Positions 34,687 through 44,872 of a stretch of 57,671 nt of DNA are shown one piece after another. How positions within the stretch are numbered: position 1 is the stretch's first letter; each line of letters opens with the position of its first letter. Where the stretch lies: the IMG/VR virus record IMGVR_UViG_3300047566_000271, positions 1-57,671 of that record; one strand, written 5' to 3'. Origin of the DNA: a virus. The notes under the pieces are model-generated. The model searched no databases. It was not told the origin of the DNA and worked only from the letters and a program-made list of their open reading frames with translations. The position numbers were made by a program, and so were the translations under genes.

Positions 34687-35303
34687 TGGCAAATTTCTTC
34701 GGTTATTTTCCACAAACACTCTATACGTTAAGTGATGTTCCAAATAGTTTGGATCTTATTACTAATTTAAATTTTCGATTCATATTTCAAGATGCTTTAA
34801 AAACTAATACAGCAGCTTATTATGAATATGTTATTCAAGATGGTGATACACCGGAAATATTAGCAAGTAAATTATATGATTCTCCTGAAAGACATTGGAT
34901 CATTCTTTTATTCAATGATATTATTGATCCTTTATTTGATTGGCCGATGCAGCAGTCTGTTTTGAATGATTATATTGAGAATAAATATGGATCTATATCA
35001 TGGGCCCAGAGTCATGTGAAAAATTATCAACAAATTACTACACGAACAGACAATTATTCTGGCACAGTACAAACGGATACCATTATTGTAGATGCTAATA
35101 CATATGCTAATGTTATTACCAGTACATCATCATACACATTAGCTGATGGCAATTCTATTGTTGTCGAGGTATCTAAAAATACGCAATCATATTATGATTA
35201 TGAAGTTGATTTGAATGATTCAAAGAAAAATATAAAGATATTGAAAACTGAATTTGTTCAACCAGCCGAACAAGAATTTAAAAAATTAGCAGCTAAAGCA
35301 TAA
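34686..35303 (+). CDS. 53: gp53-like baseplate wedge protein
   Basis: 205 aa. YYEYVIQDGDTPEILASKLY and SPERHWIILLFNDIIDPLFD match the LysM-like core of T4 gp53 (196 aa). The gp53 ring clamps the wedges around the hub. TAATG overlap with the next gene. Confidence 0.88.
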   Translation: MANFFGYFPQTLYTLSDVPNSLDLITNLNFRFIFQDALKTNTAAYYEYVIQDGDTPEILASKLYDSPERHWIILLFNDIIDPLFDWPMQQSVLNDYIENKYGSISWAQSHVKNYQQITTRTDNYSGTVQTDTIIVDANTYANVITSTSSYTLADGNSIVVEVSKNTQSYYDYEVDLNDSKKNIKILKTEFVQPAEQEFKKLAAKA

Positions 35304-36649
35304 TGTCAATAGAAACAATTAGACAGTCCACTGATTTTGTAATAAATGATTTGTCAATAGTAAGTAAAGTGTTAGACAAACCATATTCTATTCAAAATCT
35401 ATTTACAGAATTAGACATATATGAAAGTTTTTTCAGTCCTGTTATGACTGGACAAATAATGATGCGTGATTCTGTCGGATTGCTTAGTAAAATCAACTTT
35501 GATGGAACAGAGTATATTAATATAGACATTTCTAAAACTGGTAGTGATTTCGCTTCTTTAAAAAAGACTTTTAGAATATACTCCGTAACAGATAGAAAAA
35601 ATATAGGTCAATCTAGTGAAGTTTATATTCTTAATTTTGCATCCGAAGAATTCATATTATCTGAACAGATGAAAATTAACAAATCCTATTCAGGACTTTA
35701 TTCTGATGTTGTAATTGACATATTAATGAATAAATTAAATGTGTCTGAAGAAAAAATGGGCGGTGTTTTTGAATCATCTTTAGGATTGAATGATATAGTT
35801 ATTCCTAATTATAAACCAATAACAGCTATATTATGGTGTCAGAATAGGGCTTTAGATATTGATCAGAATCCATCATTTTTATTTTTTGAGAATGTAAATG
35901 GATTTAATTTTGTTTCATTATCATCATTAAATAGTAATCCTATTGCAATTCCTTTAAACTTTAGACCCAAAAATGTGGCAGGTTCAAGAAATGGTGAAAA
36001 AGGACAAGGTATACTTGGTGTTCAATCAAGTACAGTTACCGAACAAGTAAATATATTGAATAGAGTGTCAAAAGGTATTGATGCCAGTAGTTTTCTAGCT
36101 TTTGATACGTTAACAAATAGTTATGGAGTATATCAAAAGAATATTGCAGATACTTTAGGTAATATGAAGCCTATTGATGATGTAGAAAGTTTAAATTTTA
36201 GTTTATCAACAGATAGAGATGGAATATCTAATATAAATTTATATGATAGTCATGTTATATTAAGACATACTGACTCTCTTTCAACGGGTAGTTCATATAT
36301 CAAGAAAAGAATGCCATATTTTAAACCTGAAGGTATGGAAAAGATTATTGCACAGAGAAAAGCTATAATCTATTCATTGATGATGAAACAGATAACTTGT
36401 GTTTTACCCGGCAATTTTACTCTAGCCGCTGGCACAAAAGTTGATTTACAATATCCAGATTATTCTTTCAAAGACATGAAAAGTGATAACATAGACGCAA
36501 GTTTAGCTGGTAAATATTTGATTACTGATACGAGACATATAATAACATACGAAAAACATTCAACAATAATTAATGTTGGATCTGCTTATAGTCAACAACC
36601 GATAATCGCAGGTACAAGTAATGCACAAAGAGAAGCGATGAATGGATAA
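35303..36649 (+). CDS. 27: gp27-like baseplate hub protein
   Basis: 448 aa. SIETIRQSTDFVINDLSIVS, YESFFSPVMTGQIMMRDS and the later PITAILWCQNRALD follow gp27, which forms the trimeric hub torus carrying gp5. Overlaps gp5 by 8 bp, a typical hub/spike pairing. Confidence 0.82.
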   Translation: MSIETIRQSTDFVINDLSIVSKVLDKPYSIQNLFTELDIYESFFSPVMTGQIMMRDSVGLLSKINFDGTEYINIDISKTGSDFASLKKTFRIYSVTDRKNIGQSSEVYILNFASEEFILSEQMKINKSYSGLYSDVVIDILMNKLNVSEEKMGGVFESSLGLNDIVIPNYKPITAILWCQNRALDIDQNPSFLFFENVNGFNFVSLSSLNSNPIAIPLNFRPKNVAGSRNGEKGQGILGVQSSTVTEQVNILNRVSKGIDASSFLAFDTLTNSYGVYQKNIADTLGNMKPIDDVESLNFSLSTDRDGISNINLYDSHVILRHTDSLSTGSSYIKKRMPYFKPEGMEKIIAQRKAIIYSLMMKQITCVLPGNFTLAAGTKVDLQYPDYSFKDMKSDNIDASLAGKYLITDTRHIITYEKHSTIINVGSAYSQQPIIAGTSNAQREAMNG

Positions 36650-37619
36650 ACAGTTTAAAGAAAGTTCCATTAATCCGGAATGGTTTGTTGGTATTGTTGA
36701 GGATAGACAAGATCCTTTAAATTTAGGAAGAGTTCGTGTTCGTATTCTCGGTAGACATACAAATAATAAAAATGAACTTCCAACATCAAGTTTGCCTTGG
36801 GCTCAATCATTATTACCTGTAAATAATAGTAATCCTTATGCTCCGAAAGAATCTGATCAAGTATTTGGAATGTTTATTGATGGGAAAAATGCTCAACAAC
36901 CAGTCATTTTGGGCGTATTTCCATCCATACCACTAAATGCTGCTATTCCTAATAGTGGATTTAATGATGGTAGAACACAAGAACAACTAAATGCTGCACC
37001 AGTTAAACCCAATGAATCAGCCACAAATTATCCTAGAAATCTAGATGAACCTACTTCATCTAGACTGTATAGAAATGAATCAAACGATAAATCTATCAAC
37101 GCTCTAAAAGCTGCTCGAAAAATTGATCAAGAACCGGCATCAGGTTATGCTGCTGTTCCACCTTATAATAATGTATATGAATCTGAATCAGGACATGCTA
37201 TTGAGATAGACGATACTCCGGGTGCAGAAAGACTGCATTTTTATCATCGTTCAGGTTCTTACACAGAATATCAAGCCGATGGTACTAGAGTGGAAAGAAT
37301 TCAGAAAGATAAATTTACCGTAGTTATAGGTAATGATAATGTTTATGTTGAGGGTGATGTTAATGTCAAAGTTAATGGAAATTTTAATATTGCTGGTACC
37401 GTTGTATCATTGAATGATAAGACAGGTAAATCCGGTATTGAAATAAAGGACGGTAATATAAAAATAAGTTCTCCAGCTAGAGTCATATTACAAGCTGCTG
37501 TTGTTGAAGTTCCTACTGGTTCATCTTTTGGTGTTACTGATGCTGCTAGTGGTACTATAACAACATCAACAGGTCAAGTTGTTACTATAGAAAAAGGTAT
37601 TATTACTAATATATTTTAA
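36642..37619 (+). CDS. 5: gp5-like central spike without lysozyme
   Basis: 325 aa. The N-terminal OB fold (EWFVGIVEDRQDPLNLGRVR) is like gp5/VgrG; then a linker and a C-terminal beta-helix (GNDNVYVEGDVNVKVNGNFN). The lysozyme domain of T4 gp5 (575 aa) is absent. It punctures the outer membrane; peptidoglycan cutting must come from elsewhere, perhaps the gp29-like protein. Confidence 0.88.
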   Translation: MDKQFKESSINPEWFVGIVEDRQDPLNLGRVRVRILGRHTNNKNELPTSSLPWAQSLLPVNNSNPYAPKESDQVFGMFIDGKNAQQPVILGVFPSIPLNAAIPNSGFNDGRTQEQLNAAPVKPNESATNYPRNLDEPTSSRLYRNESNDKSINALKAARKIDQEPASGYAAVPPYNNVYESESGHAIEIDDTPGAERLHFYHRSGSYTEYQADGTRVERIQKDKFTVVIGNDNVYVEGDVNVKVNGNFNIAGTVVSLNDKTGKSGIEIKDGNIKISSPARVILQAAVVEVPTGSSFGVTDAASGTITTSTGQVVTIEKGIITNIF

Positions 37620-37622
37620 TTT

Positions 37623-38324
37623 ATGGATGATACAACAAAAATTATAAAAGATGTGCAAGCCAAAGCTGAAGAAGCTAAAGCTAGTGCTGAAGAATTATTG
37701 AAAGTAACAAATTCTTCTATTGAAAATTTGCGAAGTTCATTGCCACAATTTTCAATACCTACTGGAACAAATTTATTGCCTACAGGTAATATAACTGCTT
37801 TATTGGATAGAATTAAAAAAGCATCAAATCTGAATTTAAATGATTCTGAAAATTTGAACGAATTAAAAAATGCGATAAAAGAATATACGGATCAAATGGC
37901 CACTATGCAAAGTGCTATTTCAGCAAAGATATCTGAATTAGCTCCTTTTCTCTCTTTATTACAAGGACCGTCTAATATAACACAAGTTATAACTTGGATT
38001 AAGAATTTTATATCAACTTTTCTTGGACCATATATTAAACCTTATTTTACTTCAATTGCCCAATTAGCACAATTGACACAACTTCAAACCCAAGGTTTGA
38101 GTGTAATACAAGATGCATTAAATAAAGTATCTAGCTTGAATCCAACATCACAATTAAAAACAATAAAAGATAGTGTTGTGGGATCTATAAATGATACAAT
38201 ATCAAATATTAGTTCTAATTCATTACCAACAGCAAATACGTTAACTGATGCAGTTAATTCTTTCAAATCTGCTGGAATTTCTTTACCCTCAGGTGTAACA
38301 GATCCTACAGCAAACACAGCATAA
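37623..38324 (+). CDS. Hypothetical helical structural protein
   Basis: 233 aa. Long helices rich in Ala/Ser/Gln/Leu (VQAKAEEAKASAEELLKV, SIAQLAQLTQLQTQGLSVIQ). No family recognised. Its position between the spike and gp25 suggests a small baseplate or spike-associated component. Confidence 0.6.
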   Translation: MDDTTKIIKDVQAKAEEAKASAEELLKVTNSSIENLRSSLPQFSIPTGTNLLPTGNITALLDRIKKASNLNLNDSENLNELKNAIKEYTDQMATMQSAISAKISELAPFLSLLQGPSNITQVITWIKNFISTFLGPYIKPYFTSIAQLAQLTQLQTQGLSVIQDALNKVSSLNPTSQLKTIKDSVVGSINDTISNISSNSLPTANTLTDAVNSFKSAGISLPSGVTDPTANTA

Positions 38325-38327
38325 ATA
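38320..38327 (+). promoter_or_regulatory. Candidate late promoter before gp25
   Basis: CATAAATA just before gp25. One mismatch to TATAAATA. Confidence 0.35.
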
Positions 38328-38331
38328 AGAG

Positions 38332-38736
38332 ATGATTACAGTTCAATTAGACAAAGTTAGAGATTATAAAGATTTGGATTTGAACTTTATTGTTCATCCA
38401 GTCAAAAAAGACATTAATAAAAATGTCGGACCTATGGCTGTTATTAATTCCATTAAAAATCTTATTTTGACTAATCATTATGAGAAACCATTTAATCCTG
38501 ATATAGGTTCAAATGTGAGGAAATTGCTTTTTGAGCCTATTGATATGATTACAGCAGGATTAATCCAACGAGAAATAACCGATACTATATCAAATTTTGA
38601 ACCTCGCGCTGATGTTTTAGATATAACTCTAATACCTAATTATGAAGAAAGTGGATATCAAGTGAAAATGACAATTCAGATTGTCAACTTAACAGATCCA
38701 GTAACCATTTCATTTCAATTAGAAAGATTGCGATAA
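38332..38736 (+). CDS. 25: gp25-like baseplate wedge protein
   Basis: 134 aa. Lysozyme-like gp25 fold with the EPR signature (NFEPRADVLDITL) used in the conserved wedge core; DIGSNVRKLLFEPID fits too. It anchors the sheath to the wedge. TAATG overlap with gp6. Confidence 0.92.
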   Translation: MITVQLDKVRDYKDLDLNFIVHPVKKDINKNVGPMAVINSIKNLILTNHYEKPFNPDIGSNVRKLLFEPIDMITAGLIQREITDTISNFEPRADVLDITLIPNYEESGYQVKMTIQIVNLTDPVTISFQLERLR

Positions 38737-40772
38737 TGACGCAAAGATTAAGAATAACAGAACTTGATTTCGATACAATCAAGACTAATTTAAAAAATTA
38801 TCTTCAAAGTCAGAGTGAATTTACAGACTATAACTTTGACGGCGCTGGTCTTAGTTATCTGCTTGATATTCTTGCATACAATACACATTATCAAGCATAC
38901 TATCTTAACATGGTTGCTAATGAAGCATTTTTGGATACCGCAGTTACAAGAGATTCTGTAGTATCACATGCAAAAAATTTAAATTATATTCCTAAATCAA
39001 AATCCTGTTCAATTGCAACTGTTACAATCACTATAGATTCCGGTACAACAACTCCAGATATACTAACATTACCTCGGGGCACAACCTTTTTATCAAATCT
39101 AATTGATGGAAAATCTTATAATTTTATTGTGAAAGATAGTCTGAATGTTAGCAAATCAAATACTAGTTTTATTTTTGATAGCGTAGATATCTACGAAGGA
39201 AATCTTACATCGATTTCTTTTGTTCAAAATAATAACTCAAATCCTAAACAAGTATTCACGATTCCTGATAATAATATAGATACAACAACAATTAAAGTAT
39301 TGGTTACAGATGTTTCCTCAAATACTTCATCAGAAACATATACACTCGTAACAGATGCAACAGAATTATCAACCACTTCACCCGTTTATTATCTTCAAGA
39401 GGGAATAGGTGGTTATTTTCAGATATATTTCGGTGGAGATAACGTGGGGAAAAGTATCCCAGATGGATCAACCGTAACAGTATCTTACATTGTTAATAAT
39501 GGTGCTGAACCAAATGGAGCTAATGCATTTGTCGGCGCAATGCCAATTGGAATATACACAAATTACACTGTAACTACCATTTCTAATGCATCAGGTGGCG
39601 ATGAAAGAGAAACATTAGCATCGATAAAAAATAATGCCCCTTTAACATACGCCGCACAAAACAGATTGATAACAACAAGTGATTATAAAGCATTATTAAG
39701 TAAAGAATATCCACAAGCATCTTCAATAGCTGTTTGGGGAGGTGAAGAACAAAATCCTAAAGTTTATGGTAAAGTTTTCATATCAATTAAACCAAAAACT
39801 GGATATTATGTCTCTGAAACTGAAAAACAAAGAATCATTGATCAAATCATTTTTCCAAAATCTGTTCTCTCTGTAAAGAGTGAGATTGTTGATCCAGATT
39901 ATGTTTATCTCCATCTGAATGTGGAAGTTAAATATGATAAAAATAAAACAAATTCATCTTTAGATTCTTTAAGCAATTCTATAAGAACAGCGATAAATTC
40001 ATATCAAGTTACAGATTTGGATAAATTTGATGGCATCTTCAATACATCCACACTAATACAAAGTATATTAGCTATTGATAAATCATTTCAAGCTTGTGAC
40101 ATAAACGTAAGATTAAATAAAAAACTTGAACCAACACTAAACACAAAAAGATCATATACCCTAAATTATAAAAATAAACTCCTTCGCGGCGGCATAGATA
40201 GTCAATTAACAAGCGATGAATTCTACGTTCTAGATTCCGGCAATACTTCAAGATTGGTAACCCTAGCAGAAGTACCTAATTCATATACAGGCATCGAAAG
40301 CATCACAGTAACCAATCCCGGCTTTAACTATACAGAAACACCTACAGTAACAATAACGGGTGATGGCACAGGAGCTACAGCAGTTGCTACCATTGTCAAC
40401 GGAAAAATACAAAAAATAACCGTTACAAACAGAGGAATAGGATATAGCAGAGCATTAGTAGCTATCTCTGGAAATGGCACATCAGGAGCAGCCATCGCTA
40501 TTATAACAGCAAAAACAGGTATCTTAGAAACATTCTACTATGATTCAAATCAACAAAAACAAGTTGTTAATGCAGAAGCCGGTATAATAGATTATGATAA
40601 CGGAATTATCCAGATTAATAATCTAACTATTGCAAATACAACTTCTTCCGATGGTAATTTAAATATATCAATTGAATCAGCAGAACATTTCTTGAAATCA
40701 CAACAAAATCAAATTCTAACAATTGATGAAAATGATGTAACATCAATTGAAATATCCATTACTGAAGTTTAA
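38736..40772 (+). CDS. 6: gp6-like baseplate wedge protein
   Basis: 678 aa. ELDFDTIKTNLKNYLQSQSE and GAGLSYLLDILAYNTHYQAY are the N-terminal gp6 signature. The central domains follow (RDSVVSHAKNLNYIPKS, EYPQASSIAVWGGEE). Near residues 510-580 a Gly/Thr-rich repeat module (GFNYTETPTVTITG, GIGYSRALVAISG) is inserted. gp6 dimers form the wedge ring. Confidence 0.9.
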   Translation: MTQRLRITELDFDTIKTNLKNYLQSQSEFTDYNFDGAGLSYLLDILAYNTHYQAYYLNMVANEAFLDTAVTRDSVVSHAKNLNYIPKSKSCSIATVTITIDSGTTTPDILTLPRGTTFLSNLIDGKSYNFIVKDSLNVSKSNTSFIFDSVDIYEGNLTSISFVQNNNSNPKQVFTIPDNNIDTTTIKVLVTDVSSNTSSETYTLVTDATELSTTSPVYYLQEGIGGYFQIYFGGDNVGKSIPDGSTVTVSYIVNNGAEPNGANAFVGAMPIGIYTNYTVTTISNASGGDERETLASIKNNAPLTYAAQNRLITTSDYKALLSKEYPQASSIAVWGGEEQNPKVYGKVFISIKPKTGYYVSETEKQRIIDQIIFPKSVLSVKSEIVDPDYVYLHLNVEVKYDKNKTNSSLDSLSNSIRTAINSYQVTDLDKFDGIFNTSTLIQSILAIDKSFQACDINVRLNKKLEPTLNTKRSYTLNYKNKLLRGGIDSQLTSDEFYVLDSGNTSRLVTLAEVPNSYTGIESITVTNPGFNYTETPTVTITGDGTGATAVATIVNGKIQKITVTNRGIGYSRALVAISGNGTSGAAIAIITAKTGILETFYYDSNQQKQVVNAEAGIIDYDNGIIQINNLTIANTTSSDGNLNISIESAEHFLKSQQNQILTIDENDVTSIEISITEV

Positions 40773-43279
40773 TGACAACCAATAATAAAACATCACTCGT
40801 CGTAAATAAACAACTTCCTGGTTTTATCCAAGATGATTATCCACTATTTGTACGTTTTCTTGAAGCATACTACGAATTTCTTGAAAATCTACAGACCGGC
40901 GAAAATAATGATCTGATCACTCAAGCAAAAAATATTCGCTATATCAAAGACGTTGATACTTCCATAGACGCATTCCAAGATCAATTCTTTAATGATTTTG
41001 CGGCATTATTTCCAAAAGATAATAACGTAGATTCTGCATTCCTTATTAAAAACGTAATGCCACTCTACAAGGCCAAAGGTAGTGCTAATTCTTTCCGATA
41101 TCTTTTCAATCTTCTCTATGGAAAAGATATCGAATTATTAAGTCCAAGAAACAGTATTCTCAGAGCATCCGATGGTAAATGGATTGTCGAAAACGTATTA
41201 AGAGCTATACCAACAATATATTCACAATATACCTACACAACAAGCAATACTTTTTATCTCGCACAACAATGCCTAAACTCAGATATTGTCGTTTATAAAA
41301 ATGATGTTCAAATTACAACAGGATTCAATACCCTAAAAGAATACTATAAGATTGTATTTGATACTGGTATTTTAACTTCCGGCGATGTTATTAAGATTTA
41401 TTATAATAATTTTAATTCAGATTTATTGACTAACCGAGAAATAAAAGGTACTTTGTCTGACGCATATGCCATTATTGAAAGAGCAGAGTATTCTTATTTC
41501 AAAGGACAAAGATGCCTGGAAATGATTATTATCGAAAAAACAAAATCAGGCAACTTTGTAACCGCAGAACTTTTAAATACAAATATTCTTGCACCCGATA
41601 ATCAAACACTAATCCAATGTTATATGAGTGGATTATCCGTTCTAGAAGTATCATTGACCTCTGGCGGCGCATCATATAATATTGGTGATCCTGTAACACT
41701 ATCTGGCGGTGAATTTAGTACCGAAGCGGTTGTTGTTGTCGGTGATGTTTATCAAGGCACTATTGATAATGTTAGTGTTGTGTTTGGTGGCGCAGGATTC
41801 ATGACCTCCGATGAAATTCTTGCACCAGCAGTATCTAACGCTTCATTTTTAGCCATTGTATCTAACACAGATACATCTGGCGCAAACTCAGCAAATACTC
41901 TAACAGTATTTACCGATATTATAGCTAATAGTGCTTCTATAAACATCGCTAATACCATATATGTCAATACATCATCAGGACTGCCAGTGTTTGTGGGCAA
42001 TGCTACAGCTAATATGGCAGCAACATTGGCCAATACTTTAAACTCTGTAACATACACAGTTGGACCTATTTCCAATGCGGTTTTAGTGATATCTAATGTT
42101 CTTTTCCCAACAAAACCTGTATTAAATGCTGTAGCTAATACTTCTATTCATGTACCATTTATACCATTGGGAATTTTGGGTAGAATCGATATAAACAATC
42201 CAGGTAGTAATTATGCAGTTGGTGATGAAGTCATATTTACTAATCATGTAGGATCAGTTGGACTAGGTGCAGCAGGTAGAGTTGCCGCCGTTAATACATC
42301 CAATACCAATTCTATTGTTCGTGTTGATTTTGAGCCAGCAAGAATTACAGGTACAGCAAATACTAATGGTTCTATATTCGTAGTTGGTACTGGTACAGCA
42401 TTCAACACCGAATTGAGGGTTGGCGATAGAATTATGATTAATGGTGAATCTCGATATATTAATAGTATTTCATCAGCAACAAGAGTTAATGTTAATGTGT
42501 CATTCAGCGGCACCAGTACAAATAAGAAAGTGGGCAAATATGGAACTTATATTATTGGTGGACAAGGATATGCAAATAATAATTTCCCAACCATTTCGAT
42601 AACATCTGTTTCGGGTACCGGTGCCAATTTAACTATTCGTTGTTTAATGGGTGATGGTGAACAATTTGATACTTCTTCAGCTACAGAACCGGGTCAGATC
42701 AAATCACTATCTGTTCTTTCACAAGGTGAAAGATATCGTTATGCTCCAGCATTAGATTTGACGGCAAAAGGTGATGGAACAGCTAAAGCAACTGCAAGCT
42801 TATTAGCTTCGTATAGTGTATTGAAAGGTAGATATAGAGGATCTGATGGTATTATTTCAGATAATGCTATTAGGATTCAAGAAGGTAATATATATCACGA
42901 TTTTTCATATCTGATTAAATCGAAAGTACAGTTTGATCAATATAAACAGACACTAAAAACACTTGCACATCCATCAGGATTTTCAATATTTGGTAGATAT
43001 TTGATAGATTCTAATGTTTCGGGTAATAGCTCATATTCTAATGTTTCAGTTAGAAAGACTATTGCTGGTACTGTAAGTGTGACAAATAATTCAATTTATG
43101 TGACAGGAACTAATACCAAGTTTAATATAGCTAATTCACTGGGTATTATATCAACAGGAAGTACAATATCCGTTAATAATGTTATTCGCGTTGTTGCAAA
43201 TATCATTAATAATACTAATATTTCAGTAACATCCGCATACACATCAAACGTATCCAATGTAGGAATAATCGTTTTATGA
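40772..43279 (+). CDS. 7: gp7-like baseplate wedge protein
   Basis: 835 aa. FIQDDYPLFVRFLEAYYEFL and VMPLYKAKGSANSFRYLFNL are typical of the gp6-neighbour wedge protein of T4-like aquatic phages, equivalent to T4 gp7 in place. The central part has repeated beta modules (SLTSGGASYNIGDPVTLSGG). TAATG overlap with gp6. Confidence 0.72.
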   Translation: MTTNNKTSLVVNKQLPGFIQDDYPLFVRFLEAYYEFLENLQTGENNDLITQAKNIRYIKDVDTSIDAFQDQFFNDFAALFPKDNNVDSAFLIKNVMPLYKAKGSANSFRYLFNLLYGKDIELLSPRNSILRASDGKWIVENVLRAIPTIYSQYTYTTSNTFYLAQQCLNSDIVVYKNDVQITTGFNTLKEYYKIVFDTGILTSGDVIKIYYNNFNSDLLTNREIKGTLSDAYAIIERAEYSYFKGQRCLEMIIIEKTKSGNFVTAELLNTNILAPDNQTLIQCYMSGLSVLEVSLTSGGASYNIGDPVTLSGGEFSTEAVVVVGDVYQGTIDNVSVVFGGAGFMTSDEILAPAVSNASFLAIVSNTDTSGANSANTLTVFTDIIANSASINIANTIYVNTSSGLPVFVGNATANMAATLANTLNSVTYTVGPISNAVLVISNVLFPTKPVLNAVANTSIHVPFIPLGILGRIDINNPGSNYAVGDEVIFTNHVGSVGLGAAGRVAAVNTSNTNSIVRVDFEPARITGTANTNGSIFVVGTGTAFNTELRVGDRIMINGESRYINSISSATRVNVNVSFSGTSTNKKVGKYGTYIIGGQGYANNNFPTISITSVSGTGANLTIRCLMGDGEQFDTSSATEPGQIKSLSVLSQGERYRYAPALDLTAKGDGTAKATASLLASYSVLKGRYRGSDGIISDNAIRIQEGNIYHDFSYLIKSKVQFDQYKQTLKTLAHPSGFSIFGRYLIDSNVSGNSSYSNVSVRKTIAGTVSVTNNSIYVTGTNTKFNIANSLGIISTGSTISVNNVIRVVANIINNTNISVTSAYTSNVSNVGIIVL

Positions 43280-43281
43280 TA

Positions 43282-43290
43282 GATAAATAA
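43282..43290 (+). promoter_or_regulatory. Candidate late promoter before gp8
   Basis: GATAAATAA in the 16-bp gap before gp8. Confidence 0.3.
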
Positions 43291-43295
43291 AAGCT

Positions 43296-44864
43296 ATGGG
43301 AACATCATACAAATCTTACAAATCAGGCTATAATACAGCCCAACAGTTCAAAGAATCATTCTTTGAGCCAGAACCAGCAACTTTGGGATATGTAATCATA
43401 TCAGACCATGTTACTTCCAATGCTACTCCCAATTCAATAGTCGATACGGTAGCTACAGAGAAAAATATATGGGACAATATGATTGGTGGCAAAAGAGTTA
43501 CTGGCAATGATATTTCATTAGTTATTCCTCGGGTAAATTGGACAGGAAATACCAAATATATTGCTTATGATGATACTATTGAGTATTCAAGTCTTTTAAT
43601 AGCTAATACCACCCAGAATTTGAAGCCAATGTATGTAATGACTTCAAATTTTGATGTTTATAAGTGTCTTTCTAACAATAATAGCGCAAATAGTACAGTA
43701 GAACCCACAGGAACATACACTTCATCAAATGGAAGAATTCATACTTCCACAGATAATTATGTTTGGCAATATATGTACAATGTCAAACAATCAAATAAAT
43801 TCTTAGATAATGACTGGATGCCCGCGCCTTATTCCACCAGTCAAACAGATTTTACAGTAAATACCGAAGGTGTTGTAGATGGTATCATATCTTCAACAAT
43901 CGTAGTAAATGGCGGAAATAACTATACTGATGGTGTTAATGTTACAGCACTCACATATCCAGCAGGAAACAGTTCTATTCAGTTCTCTAATACATTTAAT
44001 CTCACAGCAAATGGATTTAATCTAAGTAATGTAGTCAATATGTACGTTACCGGCAATGGAATATCTTCAGGAACTTATGTAAGTAGTGTTTCGCTAGTGT
44101 ATGGCTCAATTACCCTTTCAACACCAACATCCAGTTCAGGTAATGGTCAGATTAATTTCCAAACAAGAGTATCAATAGATGGTGATGGCATATCAGCTAC
44201 AGGTTCTTCTGTAATAACGAATAATTCCATAGCAAGAGTGGACGTCAATAATCCGGGTTCAGGCTATGGATATGCTAATGTATATGTTTATGGTACAGGA
44301 AGTGGAGCTAATGTAAGGGCAGTATTGCCGCCAAAGTATGGTCATGCTTATAATCCAGCTCTTGAATTGGGTGCTAACAATGCCATGATTTCAGTGATTA
44401 TAGGTGAAAATGATACCTCTGAGAGCGGTTTAATATCAGCAAATACTAATTTTGGAACATATGGATTGCTTGTAAACCCATATAAATATAACGAAACAAG
44501 TGCTGAAACTGTATCTGTTTCTAATACTGTGATTTCTCAGACAACAGATGTTACGGTTTCATATGGTAGTGATTACACATTAAATGAGTACGTTTATCAG
44601 GGTAGTTTGACTGCTCCTACATTTAGTGGATTTGTTGTTGATTCATTAGCATCAGGAACAATAAAATTGACCAATGTGAGAGGAACACCTTCTGTTGGAC
44701 GTGCTTTATATGGACAAACATCGGGGATATACAGATTTGTTGTTTCTTACACGAATCCAGAGTTTGAACCATATTCTGGTGATATATTGTATGCAGAAAA
44801 TGTGTCGAAAGTTCAAAGAGTTGATGGTCAATCAGAGAATATTAGACTTGTATTTAAATTTTAA
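43296..44864 (+). CDS. 8: gp8-like baseplate wedge protein
   Basis: 522 aa. YVIISDHVTSNATPNSI, WDNMIGGKRVTGNDISLVIP and DNYVWQYMYNVKQSNKFLDN follow gp8. A beta-rich insertion with GGNNYTDGVNVTAL-type repeats sits in the middle. Wedge component binding gp6 and gp7. Confidence 0.8.
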   Translation: MGTSYKSYKSGYNTAQQFKESFFEPEPATLGYVIISDHVTSNATPNSIVDTVATEKNIWDNMIGGKRVTGNDISLVIPRVNWTGNTKYIAYDDTIEYSSLLIANTTQNLKPMYVMTSNFDVYKCLSNNNSANSTVEPTGTYTSSNGRIHTSTDNYVWQYMYNVKQSNKFLDNDWMPAPYSTSQTDFTVNTEGVVDGIISSTIVVNGGNNYTDGVNVTALTYPAGNSSIQFSNTFNLTANGFNLSNVVNMYVTGNGISSGTYVSSVSLVYGSITLSTPTSSSGNGQINFQTRVSIDGDGISATGSSVITNNSIARVDVNNPGSGYGYANVYVYGTGSGANVRAVLPPKYGHAYNPALELGANNAMISVIIGENDTSESGLISANTNFGTYGLLVNPYKYNETSAETVSVSNTVISQTTDVTVSYGSDYTLNEYVYQGSLTAPTFSGFVVDSLASGTIKLTNVRGTPSVGRALYGQTSGIYRFVVSYTNPEFEPYSGDILYAENVSKVQRVDGQSENIRLVFKF

Positions 44865-44872
44865 GGGTTAAG

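Noticed and set aside
38084-42537. Leftward frames inside gp25-gp7 region (for example 41752-42075, 42244-42537)
   Set aside because: Shadows of Val/Thr/Asn-rich rightward genes; no starts with ribosome sites.
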